This document shows positions 1 to 10,025 of a stretch of 64,000 nucleotides of DNA, piece by piece. Under the pieces are notes generated by a model that made no database searches, was not told the origin of the DNA, and saw only the letters and a list, made by a program, of their open reading frames with translations. The position numbers and the translations under genes were made by a program. Position 1 is the first letter of the stretch. Each line of letters begins with the position of its first letter. Origin of the DNA: Rhodovulum robiginosum (GTDB lineage: Bacteria; Pseudomonadota; Alphaproteobacteria; Rhodobacterales; Rhodobacteraceae); assembly GCF_003944755.1 (NCBI RefSeq), contig NZ_RWGU01000051.1, forward strand, positions 310,001 to 374,000. Reading direction: 5' to 3'.

Positions 1-94
1 TTCGTTTTTTATTACGAAACGGTTAACACGCGAAGCTCATCCGGGAAAGAGGCAGGGGCGAGAAAGCGAATCGCGGCCAAAAATTGCGGGCAAA

Positions 95-103
95 TTATCC
101 ACA
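95..103. promoter_or_regulatory. Single consensus DnaA-box-like nonamer
   Basis: TTATCCACA matches the DnaA box consensus exactly. It is isolated: I see no second copy or AT-rich unwinding region nearby, so it does not by itself indicate an origin. It may be chance or a titration site. Confidence 0.25.
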
Positions 104-110
104 GGCTGTT

Positions 111-135
111 GCCCCGGCACAACGCGCGCCGGGGC
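111..135 (-). terminator. GC hairpin downstream of the SDR gene
   Basis: GCCCCGGC (111-118) pairs with GCCGGGGC (128-135) around a 9-nt loop, 14 nt past the stop codon of the minus-strand dehydrogenase. There is no T-tract, so it may be a processing or rho-assisted 3' end rather than a classical intrinsic terminator. Confidence 0.35.
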
Positions 136-148
136 GGGCGGGCCGGTT

Positions 149-907
149 TCAGATCGATCCGGCCTCGACCATGTAGTTGTTCGCCGTGCACATTTCCGCG
201 TCGTCGGAGGCCAGGAACAGCACCATGCGCGCCACGTGGACCGGCTCGATCAGGTCGGGCAGGCATTGCCGGGCGCGGTGCGTCTCCAGCTTTTCCGGCG
301 TGACCCACAGCGCCTTTTGCCGCTCGGTCATGATCCAGCCCGGTACCACCGTGTTGACGCGGATGCGGTGAGGCCCCAGTTCGCGCGCCATCGAACGGGT
401 CAGCCCGTGCACAGCCGCCTTGGCCGTGGCATAGACCGGCAGGCCCCCCACCGCCTCCCACCACGAATTCGAGCCGAGATTGACGATCGACCCGCGACCG
501 GCGGCGATCATGTCCGGCGCCACCGCCTGGATCGCGAAGTACATGTGCCGCAGATTGGTGGCGATGCGCTCGTCCCAATAGTCGGGCGTCACGTCCGCCC
601 AGGCGTGGCGGTCGTCGCGCGCGGCGTTGTTGACCAGCACCTCGGCCGGCCCCAGCCGCGCCTTCAGGCCCGCGACCGCGCGGTTCAGCGCCGCGATGTC
701 GCGCAGATCGCACAGTTCGTAATCGACCGCGCCCTGCACCCGCGCCGCCAGGTCGGCGCTGGCCTGCGCGTCGAAATCGACAAAGCCCACCCGGCTGCCC
801 TGCGCCGCGAAGGCGGCCACGATCTCGGCGCCGATCCCCGACGCGCCGCCGGTCACCAGCACAGTCTTGCCCCCGAGGCTTGGATAGTGTGCGAAACGTT
901 CACTCAT
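149..907 (-). CDS. SDR family NAD(P)-dependent oxidoreductase
   Basis: A 252-residue classical short-chain dehydrogenase. Visible motifs are the cofactor loop TGGASGIG (residues 19-26), NNAA (93-96), the catalytic Ser146 in NLGS, and the YATAK pair Tyr159/Lys163. The C-terminal MCTANNYMVEAG stretch resembles sugar and polyol dehydrogenases of this family, but the substrate cannot be read from sequence. The start at MSERFAHY puts the Rossmann motif at the usual distance from the N-terminus; the frame is open upstream, but that extension is proline/arginine-rich and unlike the family. It lies downstream of a DeoR-type repressor on the same strand, 264 bp away, which fits a carbohydrate or polyol catabolic role. 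That link is inference. Confidence 0.85.
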   Translation of the reverse strand: MSERFAHYPSLGGKTVLVTGGASGIGAEIVAAFAAQGSRVGFVDFDAQASADLAARVQGAVDYELCDLRDIAALNRAVAGLKARLGPAEVLVNNAARDDRHAWADVTPDYWDERIATNLRHMYFAIQAVAPDMIAAGRGSIVNLGSNSWWEAVGGLPVYATAKAAVHGLTRSMARELGPHRIRVNTVVPGWIMTERQKALWVTPEKLETHRARQCLPDLIEPVHVARMVLFLASDDAEMCTANNYMVEAGSI

Positions 908-1107
908 GTCCTGGTCCGCTCCCGTCCCTTGCAGCGGCGCGGCGTGGCGCGCCTTGACCCATGTCCGATGATAGCGAAGAGATCCGCCGATCCCAAGCCG
1001 GAGCAGCCCGCGGCCGCGACCCGACAAAGGATCGGCGTCGCCTCTTTCCGGTTGTCGATGCGATCGGGCCTCGCTGGCGCCATGGCCGTCCAACGTCCGC
1101 CCCCCCG

Positions 1108-1155
1108 CTTCTTCTGGCGCTAAATATCCCGGGGGTCCGGGGGCAGGGCCCCCGG
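1108..1155 (+). repeat. Intergenic TTCTTCTGG...AAATATCC element with GC hairpin
   Basis: CTTCTTCTGGCGCTAAATATCC (split here: CTTCTTCTGG at 1108, AAATATCC ending at 1129) is followed by an 8-bp stem, CCGGGGGC (1137-1144) against GCCCCCGG (1148-1155). The same core recurs at 18674-18695, 20308-20329 and, as an inverted pair, 56845-56897. It sits between the SDR gene and the DeoR-type gene, opposite in orientation to both. Confidence 0.6.
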
Positions 1156-1171
1156 CGGGCCGCACGCTGCC

Positions 1172-1948
1172 TCAGCGGTCGCCGTCCGCCTCGGCGATCA
1201 CCACTTCGGTGCCCCATTCCGCGCAGCGCCGCTGCAAGTCCGGCGGCAGCGGCCGGTCGGTAAAGACCGTGTCGATCTCGGCCAGCGAGGCGATCCGCGC
1301 CGGGGCCGTGCGCTGGCGCTTGGACTGGTCGGCGACCAGGAAGGTCCGCCGCGACTGGCGCAGGATCGCCTGGCTGACGCCGACCTCCTGAATGTCGAAA
1401 TCCAGCATGTCGCCGTCGCGGTCCAGCGCCGAACAGCCGATCACCGCCAGGTCGAACTTGAACTGGCCGATCGTGCCCGCCGCGAGAGAGCCGACAAGCC
1501 CGCCATCGGTGCGGCGCAGCTGTCCGCCGGTGACGATGATCTCGCAGTCGCGGTTGGCCACCAGGATGTTGGCCACGTTCATGTTGTTGGTCACGACCAT
1601 CAGGTTGCGGTGGTGCAGCAGTTCGCGGGCGACGGCCTCGGTGCTGGTCCCGATATTGAGAAACAGCGAGGCGTCGCCGGGCACGCGCGCGGCGCAGGCC
1701 CGCGCGATGGCCGCCTTGGCATCGGCATTCAGCGCGCGGCGTTCCTGGTAGCCGATATTGGTGGTGCCCGAGGGCAGGATCGCGCCACCATGCACGCGCT
1801 CCAGCCGGCCCGCCTCGGCCAGCTCCGTCAGGTCGCGGCGGATGGTCTGTAGCGTGACGCCGAACCGCGCGGCCAGGTCATCGACCGTGACCTTGCCCTC
1901 GCGCCGCGCGATCTCGAGTATTTCGGGGTGCCGGAAGGTTTGCGACAT
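1172..1948 (-). CDS. DeoR/GlpR-family transcriptional repressor
   Basis: A 258-residue DeoR-type regulator. The N-terminal helix-turn-helix (about residues 5-55) carries the typical VTVDDLAARFGVTLQTIRRD pattern and the HGGA signature after it. The C-terminal effector-sensing domain (about 75-245) has the family's NIGTSTEAVA phosphate-loop-like motif and VTNN. These proteins bind phosphorylated sugars or polyols; the N-terminal part resembles GlpR, but no glp gene is in the window, so I do not assign glpR. The start MSQTFRHPEIL begins right at the winged helix; the open frame further upstream is not protein-like. It probably controls the SDR gene downstream on the same strand, which is inference from position. 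Confidence 0.85.
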   Translation of the reverse strand: MSQTFRHPEILEIARREGKVTVDDLAARFGVTLQTIRRDLTELAEAGRLERVHGGAILPSGTTNIGYQERRALNADAKAAIARACAARVPGDASLFLNIGTSTEAVARELLHHRNLMVVTNNMNVANILVANRDCEIIVTGGQLRRTDGGLVGSLAAGTIGQFKFDLAVIGCSALDRDGDMLDFDIQEVGVSQAILRQSRRTFLVADQSKRQRTAPARIASLAEIDTVFTDRPLPPDLQRRCAEWGTEVVIAEADGDR

Positions 1949-2265
1949 GAGCCTCGCCGTTTTTTCATGTCTTCGCATTCCTGCGCCGGGCCGGCAAGCC
2001 GCGCGTCCGGTCGGGGCGGGCCCTAAGGGCGCGCCTGCCCGTCCCGGATCAAGCCAGCGGCGCCGATTGCGCCCATCCCGCAACAGGCGCGCTTTCGACA
2101 TTGGCCCGGCAGGCCGGATGGCCCGCAAAGGCAACAGCGCCCGGCCTGCCGGCCGGGCGCTGCTGGTCACAAGGGTCTCGACCGACACGGCGCATGTGGG
2201 CCACGGCCGGAAGTAAAGTCAGCCCCCCGCCCTGCGGACTTGGCGCGGCGGGGGGCCTGTTCGCC
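1949..2265. other. Intergenic region between deoR-type gene and katG
   Basis: This 317-bp gap has no convincing gene. It holds an 11-bp perfect hairpin at 2135-2162 (AGCGCCCGGC against GCCGGGCGCT, loop of 6) of unknown role, the katG terminator candidate at its right end, and presumably the promoter for the minus-strand DeoR-type gene. Confidence 0.5.
2222..2256 (-). terminator. Probable katG transcription terminator
   Basis: GCCCCCCGCC (2222-2231) and GGCGGGGGGC (2247-2256) form a perfect 10-bp stem starting 10 nt past the katG stop codon. The minus strand continues CTGACTTTAC, a weak T-run only. Confidence 0.5.
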
Positions 2266-4575
<2,310 letters not shown>

Positions 4576-4632
4576 ACAGAATTTACCATTACATTAAGTT
4601 GAATTTTCTGATGTGCACGATAACCTTACCTT

Positions 4633-5547
4633 ATGAATAATCTCTCCATGAAACAACTCCGCTATTTCGAGGCGCTGGCCCGGCACGGCCATTTCGGGCG
4701 TGCCGCCGAAGACTGCGCGATCTCGCAGCCGGCGCTGTCGATGCAGGTCAAGGAACTGGAGGAACGCCTGGGCGCGCCACTGGTCGAGCGCGGCGCGCGG
4801 CGTATTCGTCTGACCGGTCTTGGCGAGGCCTTCGCGGCGCGGGCGCGCGACATCCTGCGCGCCGTCGACGAGCTGGACGACCTCGCCCGCGCCTCGCACG
4901 GGGCGATGGCCGGCCGGTTTCGCGTCGGGGTGATCCCGACCGTCGCGCCCTACCTTTTGCCGGCGCTCATTACCGATCTGTCCGCGCGCTACCCCGCGCT
5001 GGATATCCGCCCGCGCGAAACGGTGACCCGCAAACTGATCGACAACCTGATGGAGGGCCGGCTCGACAGTGCGATCGTGGCCCTGCCGGTCTCGGAGCCC
5101 GCCCTGGTCGAAGAGCCTCTTTTCGAAGAGGAGTTCGTCCTGGTGCGCCCGCGCGAGGATGCGGGCAAGCCGGTGCCCAATTCCGAAACCCTGCGCGAGA
5201 TGCGCCTCTTGCTGCTCGAAGAGGGGCATTGCTTTCGTGATCAGGCAATTTCGTTTTGCAAGTCCGCGTCGGCCCTGCCGCGCGACCTGATGGAGGGCAG
5301 TTCGCTCGCGACGCTGGTGCAGATGGTCAATGCCGGCATCGGCGTGACGCTGATCCCCGAGATGGCCGTGCCGATCGAGACGCGGTCGGCCGCGGTCTCG
5401 GTCGTGCGCCTGCCGCGGCCGCGGCCCAAGCGCACCATCGGGATGGTCTGGCGCAAGACCAACCCGCTGGCCGGCCAGTTGGCCGAGATCGCGCAGATCG
5501 TCCGCCAGACCGCCGGCCGGATGGATGAGGATGCCGGCCTGCCCTGA
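4633..5547 (+). CDS. oxyR: LysR-type hydrogen peroxide sensor OxyR
   Basis: A 304-residue LysR-family regulator. The N-terminal winged HTH (residues 6-64) includes FGRAAEDCAISQPALSMQVK. The effector domain holds GHCFRDQAISFC, placing Cys200 and Cys209 nine residues apart as in the redox-switch pair Cys199/Cys208 of Escherichia coli OxyR. That pair and divergence from katG make the assignment strong. The product should activate katG when oxidised by peroxide. The start is uncertain between ATG 4633 and ATG 4648; neither has a clear ribosome binding site, and the upstream one is chosen for its fuller N-terminus. Confidence 0.95.
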   Translation: MNNLSMKQLRYFEALARHGHFGRAAEDCAISQPALSMQVKELEERLGAPLVERGARRIRLTGLGEAFAARARDILRAVDELDDLARASHGAMAGRFRVGVIPTVAPYLLPALITDLSARYPALDIRPRETVTRKLIDNLMEGRLDSAIVALPVSEPALVEEPLFEEEFVLVRPREDAGKPVPNSETLREMRLLLLEEGHCFRDQAISFCKSASALPRDLMEGSSLATLVQMVNAGIGVTLIPEMAVPIETRSAAVSVVRLPRPRPKRTIGMVWRKTNPLAGQLAEIAQIVRQTAGRMDEDAGLP

Positions 5548-5674
5548 GGGTTGCGGCCGGGTCAGGCGCGACCTGACGTGAGGGGCAGCCGCACGATGCG
5601 GTTGTCCCAGGCGCGGGCCCGATGTCGCCAACAGCCTGACCCGGGCTGACGGATGGCGTTGCCGCCGCGACAAG

Positions 5675-5699
5675 GGAACCATGTCCGCCGCCTTGCGTT
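5675..5699 (+). promoter_or_regulatory. EcfG-type promoter for the PLDc_N/phospholipase D pair
   Basis: GGAAC (5675-5679), a 16-nt spacer, then CGTT (5696-5699): the alphaproteobacterial general-stress sigma consensus. The predicted transcript start is about 34 nt before the ATG at 5740. Confidence 0.75.
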
Positions 5700-5739
5700 G
5701 ATCCCCGATAAACCGACGCAGAATTGAAAAGGGACATCC

Positions 5740-5928
5740 ATGATGGAAATCACCGGGCTTGGCGGTCTGATCGTCCTCGTACTCGACATCTGGGCCATCG
5801 TCGCGGTCCTGGGCTCTTCGGTCAGCACGGGGCGCAAGGTGCTTTGGGTTTTGCTTGTGGTGCTGTTGCCTATCGTGGGGTTCATCATCTGGCTGCTGGC
5901 CGGGCCTCGCGCGGCGTCTGCCGGCTGA
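5740..5928 (+). CDS. Small membrane protein, phospholipase D-nuclease N-terminal (PLDc_N) type
   Basis: A 62-residue protein made almost entirely of two hydrophobic segments (about residues 8-28 and 33-53), with the GRKVLWVLLVVLLPIVGFII pattern typical of PLDc_N domains. In cardiolipin synthases this domain precedes the catalytic part; here it is a free-standing protein 38 bp upstream of a phospholipase D gene. The ribosome binding site AAAAGGGA precedes tandem ATG codons at 5740 and 5743. The EcfG-type promoter upstream suggests stress induction. Its function alone is unknown; a membrane-anchoring partner for the next gene is inference. Confidence 0.75.
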   Translation: MMEITGLGGLIVLVLDIWAIVAVLGSSVSTGRKVLWVLLVVLLPIVGFIIWLLAGPRAASAG

Positions 5929-5966
5929 AAACCTGACCGACCCGCCCCAGCACAGGAGCAGGGCAA

Positions 5967-7559
5967 GTGAAGATGACCGATCCGCGCGCCGCGGGCGCAG
6001 CCGTTGACCCGCGCCGCGGCGAGACGGGTCCGGTGACGCGTTTCGACGTGCTGGTGACCGCCGCCGAGGCCTACCCGGCGCTCGAACGTGAATTCCTGGC
6101 GGCCGAAAATACTATTTCGGCCAGTTTCCGCGTTTTCGACCTGTCCACGCGGCTGCGCTCCGACGCGGCGCGCAAGATCGGCGAGGACTGGTTCGACCTG
6201 CTGGTGCATACGCTCCGGCGCGGCGTCCGGGTGCGGATGGTGCTGTCGGATTTCGACCCGATCGGCGCCGATGACCTGCACCGCCTGTGCTGGCGCGCGC
6301 GGCGCTGGTTCGCGGCGGCGGCCGAACTGGCCGGCGAGGGCGGGCTCGAGGTGATCAGCGACTGCCATCCGGCAGAGGCCGGCGCAGGGGCGCGGCTGGT
6401 GCTGGCGCCCGGTGCCTTCGGCCGGTTGCGCGGCGTGATCGGCAAGCTCAACGCCCTGCCCGAAGCCAAGCGCGCGCGCTACCTGTCCGAGGCCCCCGGC
6501 CTGGCCGCGCTGGTGCGCCCGGGGCGAGACGGCGTTGCCCCGCGGGCGGCGCTGCCCAGGCTGTTTCCGGCGACCCATCACCAAAAGATGGCCGTTTTCG
6601 ACGAGCGCCGCCTCTATATCGGCGGGCTGGACCTCAACGAACGGCGCTATGACACGCCCGGCCATCGCCGCGCGCCGCACAGCACCTGGCACGATTTGCA
6701 GGCGATGGTCGAAGGCCCCGTTGTGGCCGCGGCCACGGCCCATCTGGAGGGCTTTCTTGATGCGGTCGCGGGACGCCGGGCGCCGCCCCCGCCGGCGCCG
6801 GGCTTTTTGCGGACCCTGTCGCGCCGGGCCCGGCGGGCGCCGTTCCGGTTTTCACCCGTGCCGATGGTGCGCGAACTGGAACGGGCGCATTTCGCGCGGA
6901 TCGCCGAGGCGCGCCAGTTGATCTATATGGAAACGCAATTCTTCCGGCACCTGCCGTTGGCCCGTGCGTTGGCCCGCCGCGCCCGCGCCTGCCCGGATCT
7001 GTGCCTGATTTTGCTGGTGCCCGCCGCGCCCGAGGATGTGGCCTTCGAAGACAATCGCGGCCTCGATGCGCGCTATGGCGAGCATCTGCAGCAGCGCTGC
7101 CTCGACGTGATCCGCGACGGGTTCGGCCAGCGGCGTATGCTGGTGGTCTCGCCGGTTCAGTCGCGTCCCCATCCGGGCGACGGACGCGAGACGCTGGAGG
7201 CGGCGCCGCTGGTCTACGTGCATTCCAAACTGTCGATCTTCGACGACCGGGCGGCGATCCTGTCATCGGCCAATCTCAACGGGCGCAGCCTGTGCTGGGA
7301 TAGCGAGGCCGGGCTGGAGCTGACCGAGCCTGACCAACTGGCGCATTTGCGCCGCCGGGCGATGGGGCACTGGCTGCCCGATCCGGTCGAGGATGCGGCG
7401 CTGGCCCCGGCCACGGCCTTCGGGCGGTGGGTCGCGCTGGCCGAGCGCAACGCGCGCGCCGCCCCGAGCGAACGCCAGGGTTTTCTCGTTCCCTATGATT
7501 CGCAACCGGCACGCGAAATCGCGCTGCCGGCGCCCGGCGTGCCGGACGCGATGGTCTAG
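5967..7559 (+). CDS. Phospholipase D-family protein (cardiolipin synthase-like)
   Basis: A 530-residue protein with two HKD motifs: HHQKMAVFD (His205, Lys207, Asp212) and VHSKLSIFD (His419, Lys421, Asp426), each followed by the family's GGLDL or SSANLNGRS block. Both catalytic sites are intact, so phosphatidyl transfer or phosphodiester hydrolysis is expected. The N-terminal membrane domain of canonical cardiolipin synthase is missing; the preceding small gene could supply it. GTG 5967 is chosen because AGGAG lies 9 nt upstream; an in-frame ATG at 5973 is the alternative. It probably shares the EcfG-type promoter at 5675. Confidence 0.88.
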   Translation: MKMTDPRAAGAAVDPRRGETGPVTRFDVLVTAAEAYPALEREFLAAENTISASFRVFDLSTRLRSDAARKIGEDWFDLLVHTLRRGVRVRMVLSDFDPIGADDLHRLCWRARRWFAAAAELAGEGGLEVISDCHPAEAGAGARLVLAPGAFGRLRGVIGKLNALPEAKRARYLSEAPGLAALVRPGRDGVAPRAALPRLFPATHHQKMAVFDERRLYIGGLDLNERRYDTPGHRRAPHSTWHDLQAMVEGPVVAAATAHLEGFLDAVAGRRAPPPPAPGFLRTLSRRARRAPFRFSPVPMVRELERAHFARIAEARQLIYMETQFFRHLPLARALARRARACPDLCLILLVPAAPEDVAFEDNRGLDARYGEHLQQRCLDVIRDGFGQRRMLVVSPVQSRPHPGDGRETLEAAPLVYVHSKLSIFDDRAAILSSANLNGRSLCWDSEAGLELTEPDQLAHLRRRAMGHWLPDPVEDAALAPATAFGRWVALAERNARAAPSERQGFLVPYDSQPAREIALPAPGVPDAMV

Positions 7560-7668
7560 ACGGCTTTTTGGGCAGATTTGGGCGGGATTTCGCGCGTGAG
7601 CGTCGCGGCAATATGGCATGGCACCCCGTTTGTGGCTAAAACTGGCACGAACCGGGATCTTGACGGAC

Positions 7669-8019
7669 ATGCCTGCCTTGACGCCACCGACCTACCTGGT
7701 GCTGGAACGCGACGCCCTAATTTCGGCCGATCTGATCCAGGCCATCGAGTCACGCGGCCCCTGCCGCGTGGTGCACTATGCCTCGGTCGATGAGATCGGG
7801 CCCGAGCTGCACAAAATCCGCCCGGTTGACGCGGCGTTCCTGGAGATGCGCTACGATGAGGCGATCAACAGTACCCTGTCGACTCAACTGGCGCGCGACG
7901 GCGCCCGGATGGTTCTGACCATGGGTGAGGATGTCGAACGGATTGCCGGTACGGGCTGGCGGCTGTTGCTGCGCCCGTTTACCGACGAGATGGTGCACCA
8001 GGCGCTGAGCGAGGGCTGA
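7669..8019 (+). CDS. Degenerate response-regulator receiver protein
   Basis: A 116-residue single-domain protein with receiver layout: hydrophobic beta-1 then LERD (Glu13/Asp15 acidic pair), a beta-3 ending in AAFLEM, a VLT strand end (Thr84), and RPF near the C-terminus. At the phospho-acceptor position there is Glu59 rather than Asp, and the conserved switch Lys is Arg102. It therefore probably cannot be phosphorylated normally, or mimics a phosphorylated state. The start at ATG 7669 begins directly at the domain; the frame is open upstream to 7618. It lies in the general stress island, 110 bp after the phospholipase D gene. No output domain is present. Confidence 0.7.
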   Translation: MPALTPPTYLVLERDALISADLIQAIESRGPCRVVHYASVDEIGPELHKIRPVDAAFLEMRYDEAINSTLSTQLARDGARMVLTMGEDVERIAGTGWRLLLRPFTDEMVHQALSEG

Positions 8020-8025
8020 ACCCGC

Positions 8026-8382
8026 TCAACGCGCTTCAGGCCGGCGCGCAGCGCGACCGGCCTCCATCCCCACGGCGAAGCCTTCGGCCATCTGGAAGAA
8101 AGGGCCGTAGGGGTCGGGCTCTGCCTGTTGCGGCGTGTTTTGTCTTGCGCCGCCGCCCGGCGCGATGGCCCACAGCAATAGGCCCAGCCCGGCATAGACC
8201 GCGCCGATCACCGTGGCGGCATAGAGCGGGCTACCCTGCGCGGCCAAAACCAGCCAGGCGGCCAGCGTCAGGAACCCCGCGCCAGCCGCGACGCAGGCAG
8301 CGCCCGCCGCCCGAAGCGCCAGGCGGTGCGACAGCGCCTCGGCGCGCCGCTCTGCCGCCTCTAGCGGGTTGGGCAACATCAT
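8026..8382 (-). CDS. YqjE/holin-like small membrane protein
   Basis: A 118-residue protein with an N-terminal amphipathic segment and two membrane spans (about residues 25-48 and 56-76), then a polar tail. It resembles the Phage_holin_3_6/YqjE group often encoded beside DUF883 proteins; this is family resemblance only, and no phage genes are near. Its ATG overlaps the stop codon of the upstream DUF883 gene by one base, so the two are translationally coupled. It should share that gene's EcfG-type promoter. Confidence 0.7.
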   Translation of the reverse strand: MMLPNPLEAAERRAEALSHRLALRAAGAACVAAGAGFLTLAAWLVLAAQGSPLYAATVIGAVYAGLGLLLWAIAPGGGARQNTPQQAEPDPYGPFFQMAEGFAVGMEAGRAARRPEAR

Positions 8383-8699
8383 CAGCGCCGCCCCGTCATC
8401 AGACCGACGACAAAGCCCAGGCCAACGGCCAGGCCCATCGCGGTTGCCGGTTGCCGGCGCACTGCGTCAGCCGCCTGGTCGCCGAGCTCTCCGCCCCGGG
8501 CGCGCGCATCGTCCAAGGTGGCTTCGCCCCGTGCCTTGAGGTCGGATGCGGTCTTGTGAACGCTGTCCTGAAGCTCCGAGCGACGCTCGGCGCCCATGTC
8601 GGCGAGCGTGCGCGAGATACCGGCGATGTCGGCCTTGAGCGCGTCGATCTGGCGTTCGAGATCTTCGCTGCTGGCGGCGCCATTGGCATTGCTGGCCAT
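8382..8699 (-). CDS. DUF883 (YqjD/ElaB-like) stress membrane protein
   Basis: A 105-residue protein with an alanine- and charge-rich helical body (about 10-80) and a single C-terminal membrane anchor, [18 protein letters not shown], ending in RR. This matches the YqjD/ElaB group, tail-anchored proteins linked to ribosome association in stationary-phase E. coli. Upstream, in the divergent spacer, is a minus-strand EcfG-type promoter about 30 nt from the expected transcript start to the ATG, so stress induction is predicted. Confidence 0.8.
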   Translation of the reverse strand: MASNANGAASSEDLERQIDALKADIAGISRTLADMGAERRSELQDSVHKTASDLKARGEATLDDARARGGELGDQAADAVRRQPATAMGLAVGLGFVVGLMTGRR

Positions 8700-8735
8700 G
8701 TTGCGTCTCCTTTTTGTCCGTCCAATCTGGAAATC

Positions 8736-8760
8736 AACGCGCGAGGGCGGTCAGGGTTCC
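8736..8760 (-). promoter_or_regulatory. EcfG-type promoter for the DUF883/YqjE-like pair
   Basis: On the minus strand GGAAC (8760-8756), 16-nt spacer, CGTT (8739-8736), directed at the gene starting at 8699. It is divergent from the plus-strand copy at 8785. Confidence 0.72.
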
Positions 8761-8784
8761 ACCGCGTGGTTGGCAGGGTCTTGC

Positions 8785-8809
8785 GGAACCGGCCGGTCTG
8801 CGGCGCGTT
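8785..8809 (+). promoter_or_regulatory. EcfG-type promoter for the DUF1328 gene
   Basis: GGAAC (8785-8789), 16-nt spacer, CGTT (8806-8809). The expected transcript start is about 31 nt before the ATG at 8847. Confidence 0.75.
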
Positions 8810-8846
8810 GACCCACGACAAGCGAACAACAAAGGAGACGACCCCC

Positions 8847-9017
8847 ATGCTTTATTGGGCCCTCATGTTCTTCATCGTCGCCGTCATCGCGGGCGTTTTC
8901 GGCTTTGGCGGCATTGCCTCTGCCTCGGCCGGGATCGCGCAGATCCTGTTTTTCATCTTCCTCGTGCTTTTCGTGGGCGCGGTGTTGATGCGCCTGCTGT
9001 CGGGCCGTAGGCCCTGA
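8847..9017 (+). CDS. DUF1328 (YtjA-like) small membrane protein
   Basis: A 56-residue protein with two hydrophobic helices separated by a glycine-rich turn ([16 protein letters not shown]) and a short basic end, the full DUF1328 pattern. Function is unknown; members are widespread stress-associated membrane peptides. AAGGAG at 8832 serves the ATG at 8847. An EcfG-type promoter lies immediately upstream and a strong hairpin terminator follows, so it is probably a single-gene transcript. Confidence 0.88.
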   Translation: MLYWALMFFIVAVIAGVFGFGGIASASAGIAQILFFIFLVLFVGAVLMRLLSGRRP

Positions 9018-9055
9018 CGAGCGGCCGATCCCGCCCGCCATAAGAGCCGGGCACG

Positions 9056-9091
9056 AAAAGGCCCCGCCGGTGACCGGCGGGGCCTTTTTTC
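9056..9091. terminator. Bidirectional intrinsic terminator
   Basis: GGCCCCGCCGG (9060-9070), loop TGA, CCGGCGGGGCC (9074-9084), flanked by AAAA on the left and six Ts on the right. It separates the convergent DUF1328 gene and phyR and can serve both. Confidence 0.9.
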
Positions 9092-9110
9092 ATTCGGGCG
9101 GCGGGCGTGG

Positions 9111-9929
9111 TCAGGCGCCCAGCGTCTCGGTGCTGGCAAAGAACATCGCCTGGCTGACGGCCGAGCGCACCTGGTCTTCCGAATAGGGTTTGGAGATCAG
9201 GAAGGCGGGCTCACGGCGTTCACCCGTCAACAGCCGCTCGGGGAAGGCGGTGATGAACACCACGGGCCGTTCGCCCAGTTCCGAAAGGATATCGTTCACC
9301 GCGTCGATACCCGAGGATTTGTCAGCGAGCTGGATGTCGGCGAGGATCAGGTCGGGCGGGGTTTTGCGCGCCAGCTCGACGGCGCCGGCGCGGGTGCGGG
9401 CGATGCCGGTCACGTCGTGGTCCAACCCCTCGACGATGGCCGAGATATCGACCGCGATGATCGCCTCGTCCTCGATAATCAGAACCCGGCCCGAGATCGC
9501 CTTGGACATCTCTTCGCGCGCGATGCGCACCAAGTCTGCCGCTTCGTCGGCATCCGTGCCGATAATCTCGGCAATGTCCTCGGCGCCGAAGCCCTCGATC
9601 GAATGCAGCAGCAGCGCCTCGCGGGTGTTGGGGGTCAACTGGGCGAGGCGCGCCTGCGCCTGCGCCTCGGTCGGCGTCGCGGCCTCTGCCGCGTCCATCG
9701 GCGCGCCGGCAGACGACCAGATACGATTGAACGCCTTGAAAAGCGCCACCTTGGCCGAAAGCCCGCGCTCGAAGACCGACGCGTCGGCCAGGATCGCTTC
9801 GAGCGTGGCCAGCGCGTAGGCGTCGCCGCTTTTCTGGCTGCCGGTCAGCGCCCGCGCATAGCGGCGCACATAGGGCAACTCGGCCCCGATCGCTTGGGAA
9901 AGATCGTCCCCATCATTAGGTTCCGTCAT
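9111..9929 (-). CDS. phyR: General stress response anti-anti-sigma regulator PhyR
   Basis: A 272-residue PhyR: an N-terminal EcfG-like sigma mimic (sigma-2-like about 10-75, sigma-4-like about 90-140, including LTPNTREALLLHSIEGF) fused to a C-terminal receiver (about 148-265). The receiver has the acidic pair in IIEDEA, the phospho-acceptor Asp198 in LILADIQL, and Lys247 in SKPYS. Phosphorylated PhyR binds NepR and releases EcfG. The start MTEPNDGDD fits family length. It is divergent from nepR-ecfG across a spacer holding a symmetric EcfG promoter, so it is predicted to be positively autoregulated. Confidence 0.97.
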   Translation of the reverse strand: MTEPNDGDDLSQAIGAELPYVRRYARALTGSQKSGDAYALATLEAILADASVFERGLSAKVALFKAFNRIWSSAGAPMDAAEAATPTEAQAQARLAQLTPNTREALLLHSIEGFGAEDIAEIIGTDADEAADLVRIAREEMSKAISGRVLIIEDEAIIAVDISAIVEGLDHDVTGIARTRAGAVELARKTPPDLILADIQLADKSSGIDAVNDILSELGERPVVFITAFPERLLTGERREPAFLISKPYSEDQVRSAVSQAMFFASTETLGA

Positions 9930-9960
9930 GCATGACCTCGAAAAAAGTTGCATCGTGATG

Positions 9961-9993
9961 GGAACCGAACGCGAGACGGGCGCGTTCGGTTCC
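9961..9993. promoter_or_regulatory. Palindromic, two-way EcfG promoter between phyR and nepR
   Basis: GGAACCGAACGCG (9961-9973), a 7-nt centre, and CGCGTTCGGTTCC (9981-9993) form a perfect 13-bp inverted repeat. Read forward it gives GGAAC-N17-CGTT (9961-9986); read on the minus strand it gives the same (9993-9968). Predicted leaders are about 31-32 nt to phyR (9929) and to nepR (ATG 10026). Confidence 0.85.
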
Positions 9994-10025
9994 AGAAATT
10001 TGCGAAATAGGGCGGACCGGTACAA

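Noticed and set aside
4599-4624. TTGAAT and GATAAC as a promoter for oxyR
   Set aside because: The spacer is only 14 bp, too short for a standard sigma-70 promoter.
8026-8382. Holin-like protein as a sign of a prophage
   Set aside because: No other phage gene is near; the pairing with DUF883 and an EcfG promoter fits a stress membrane protein.
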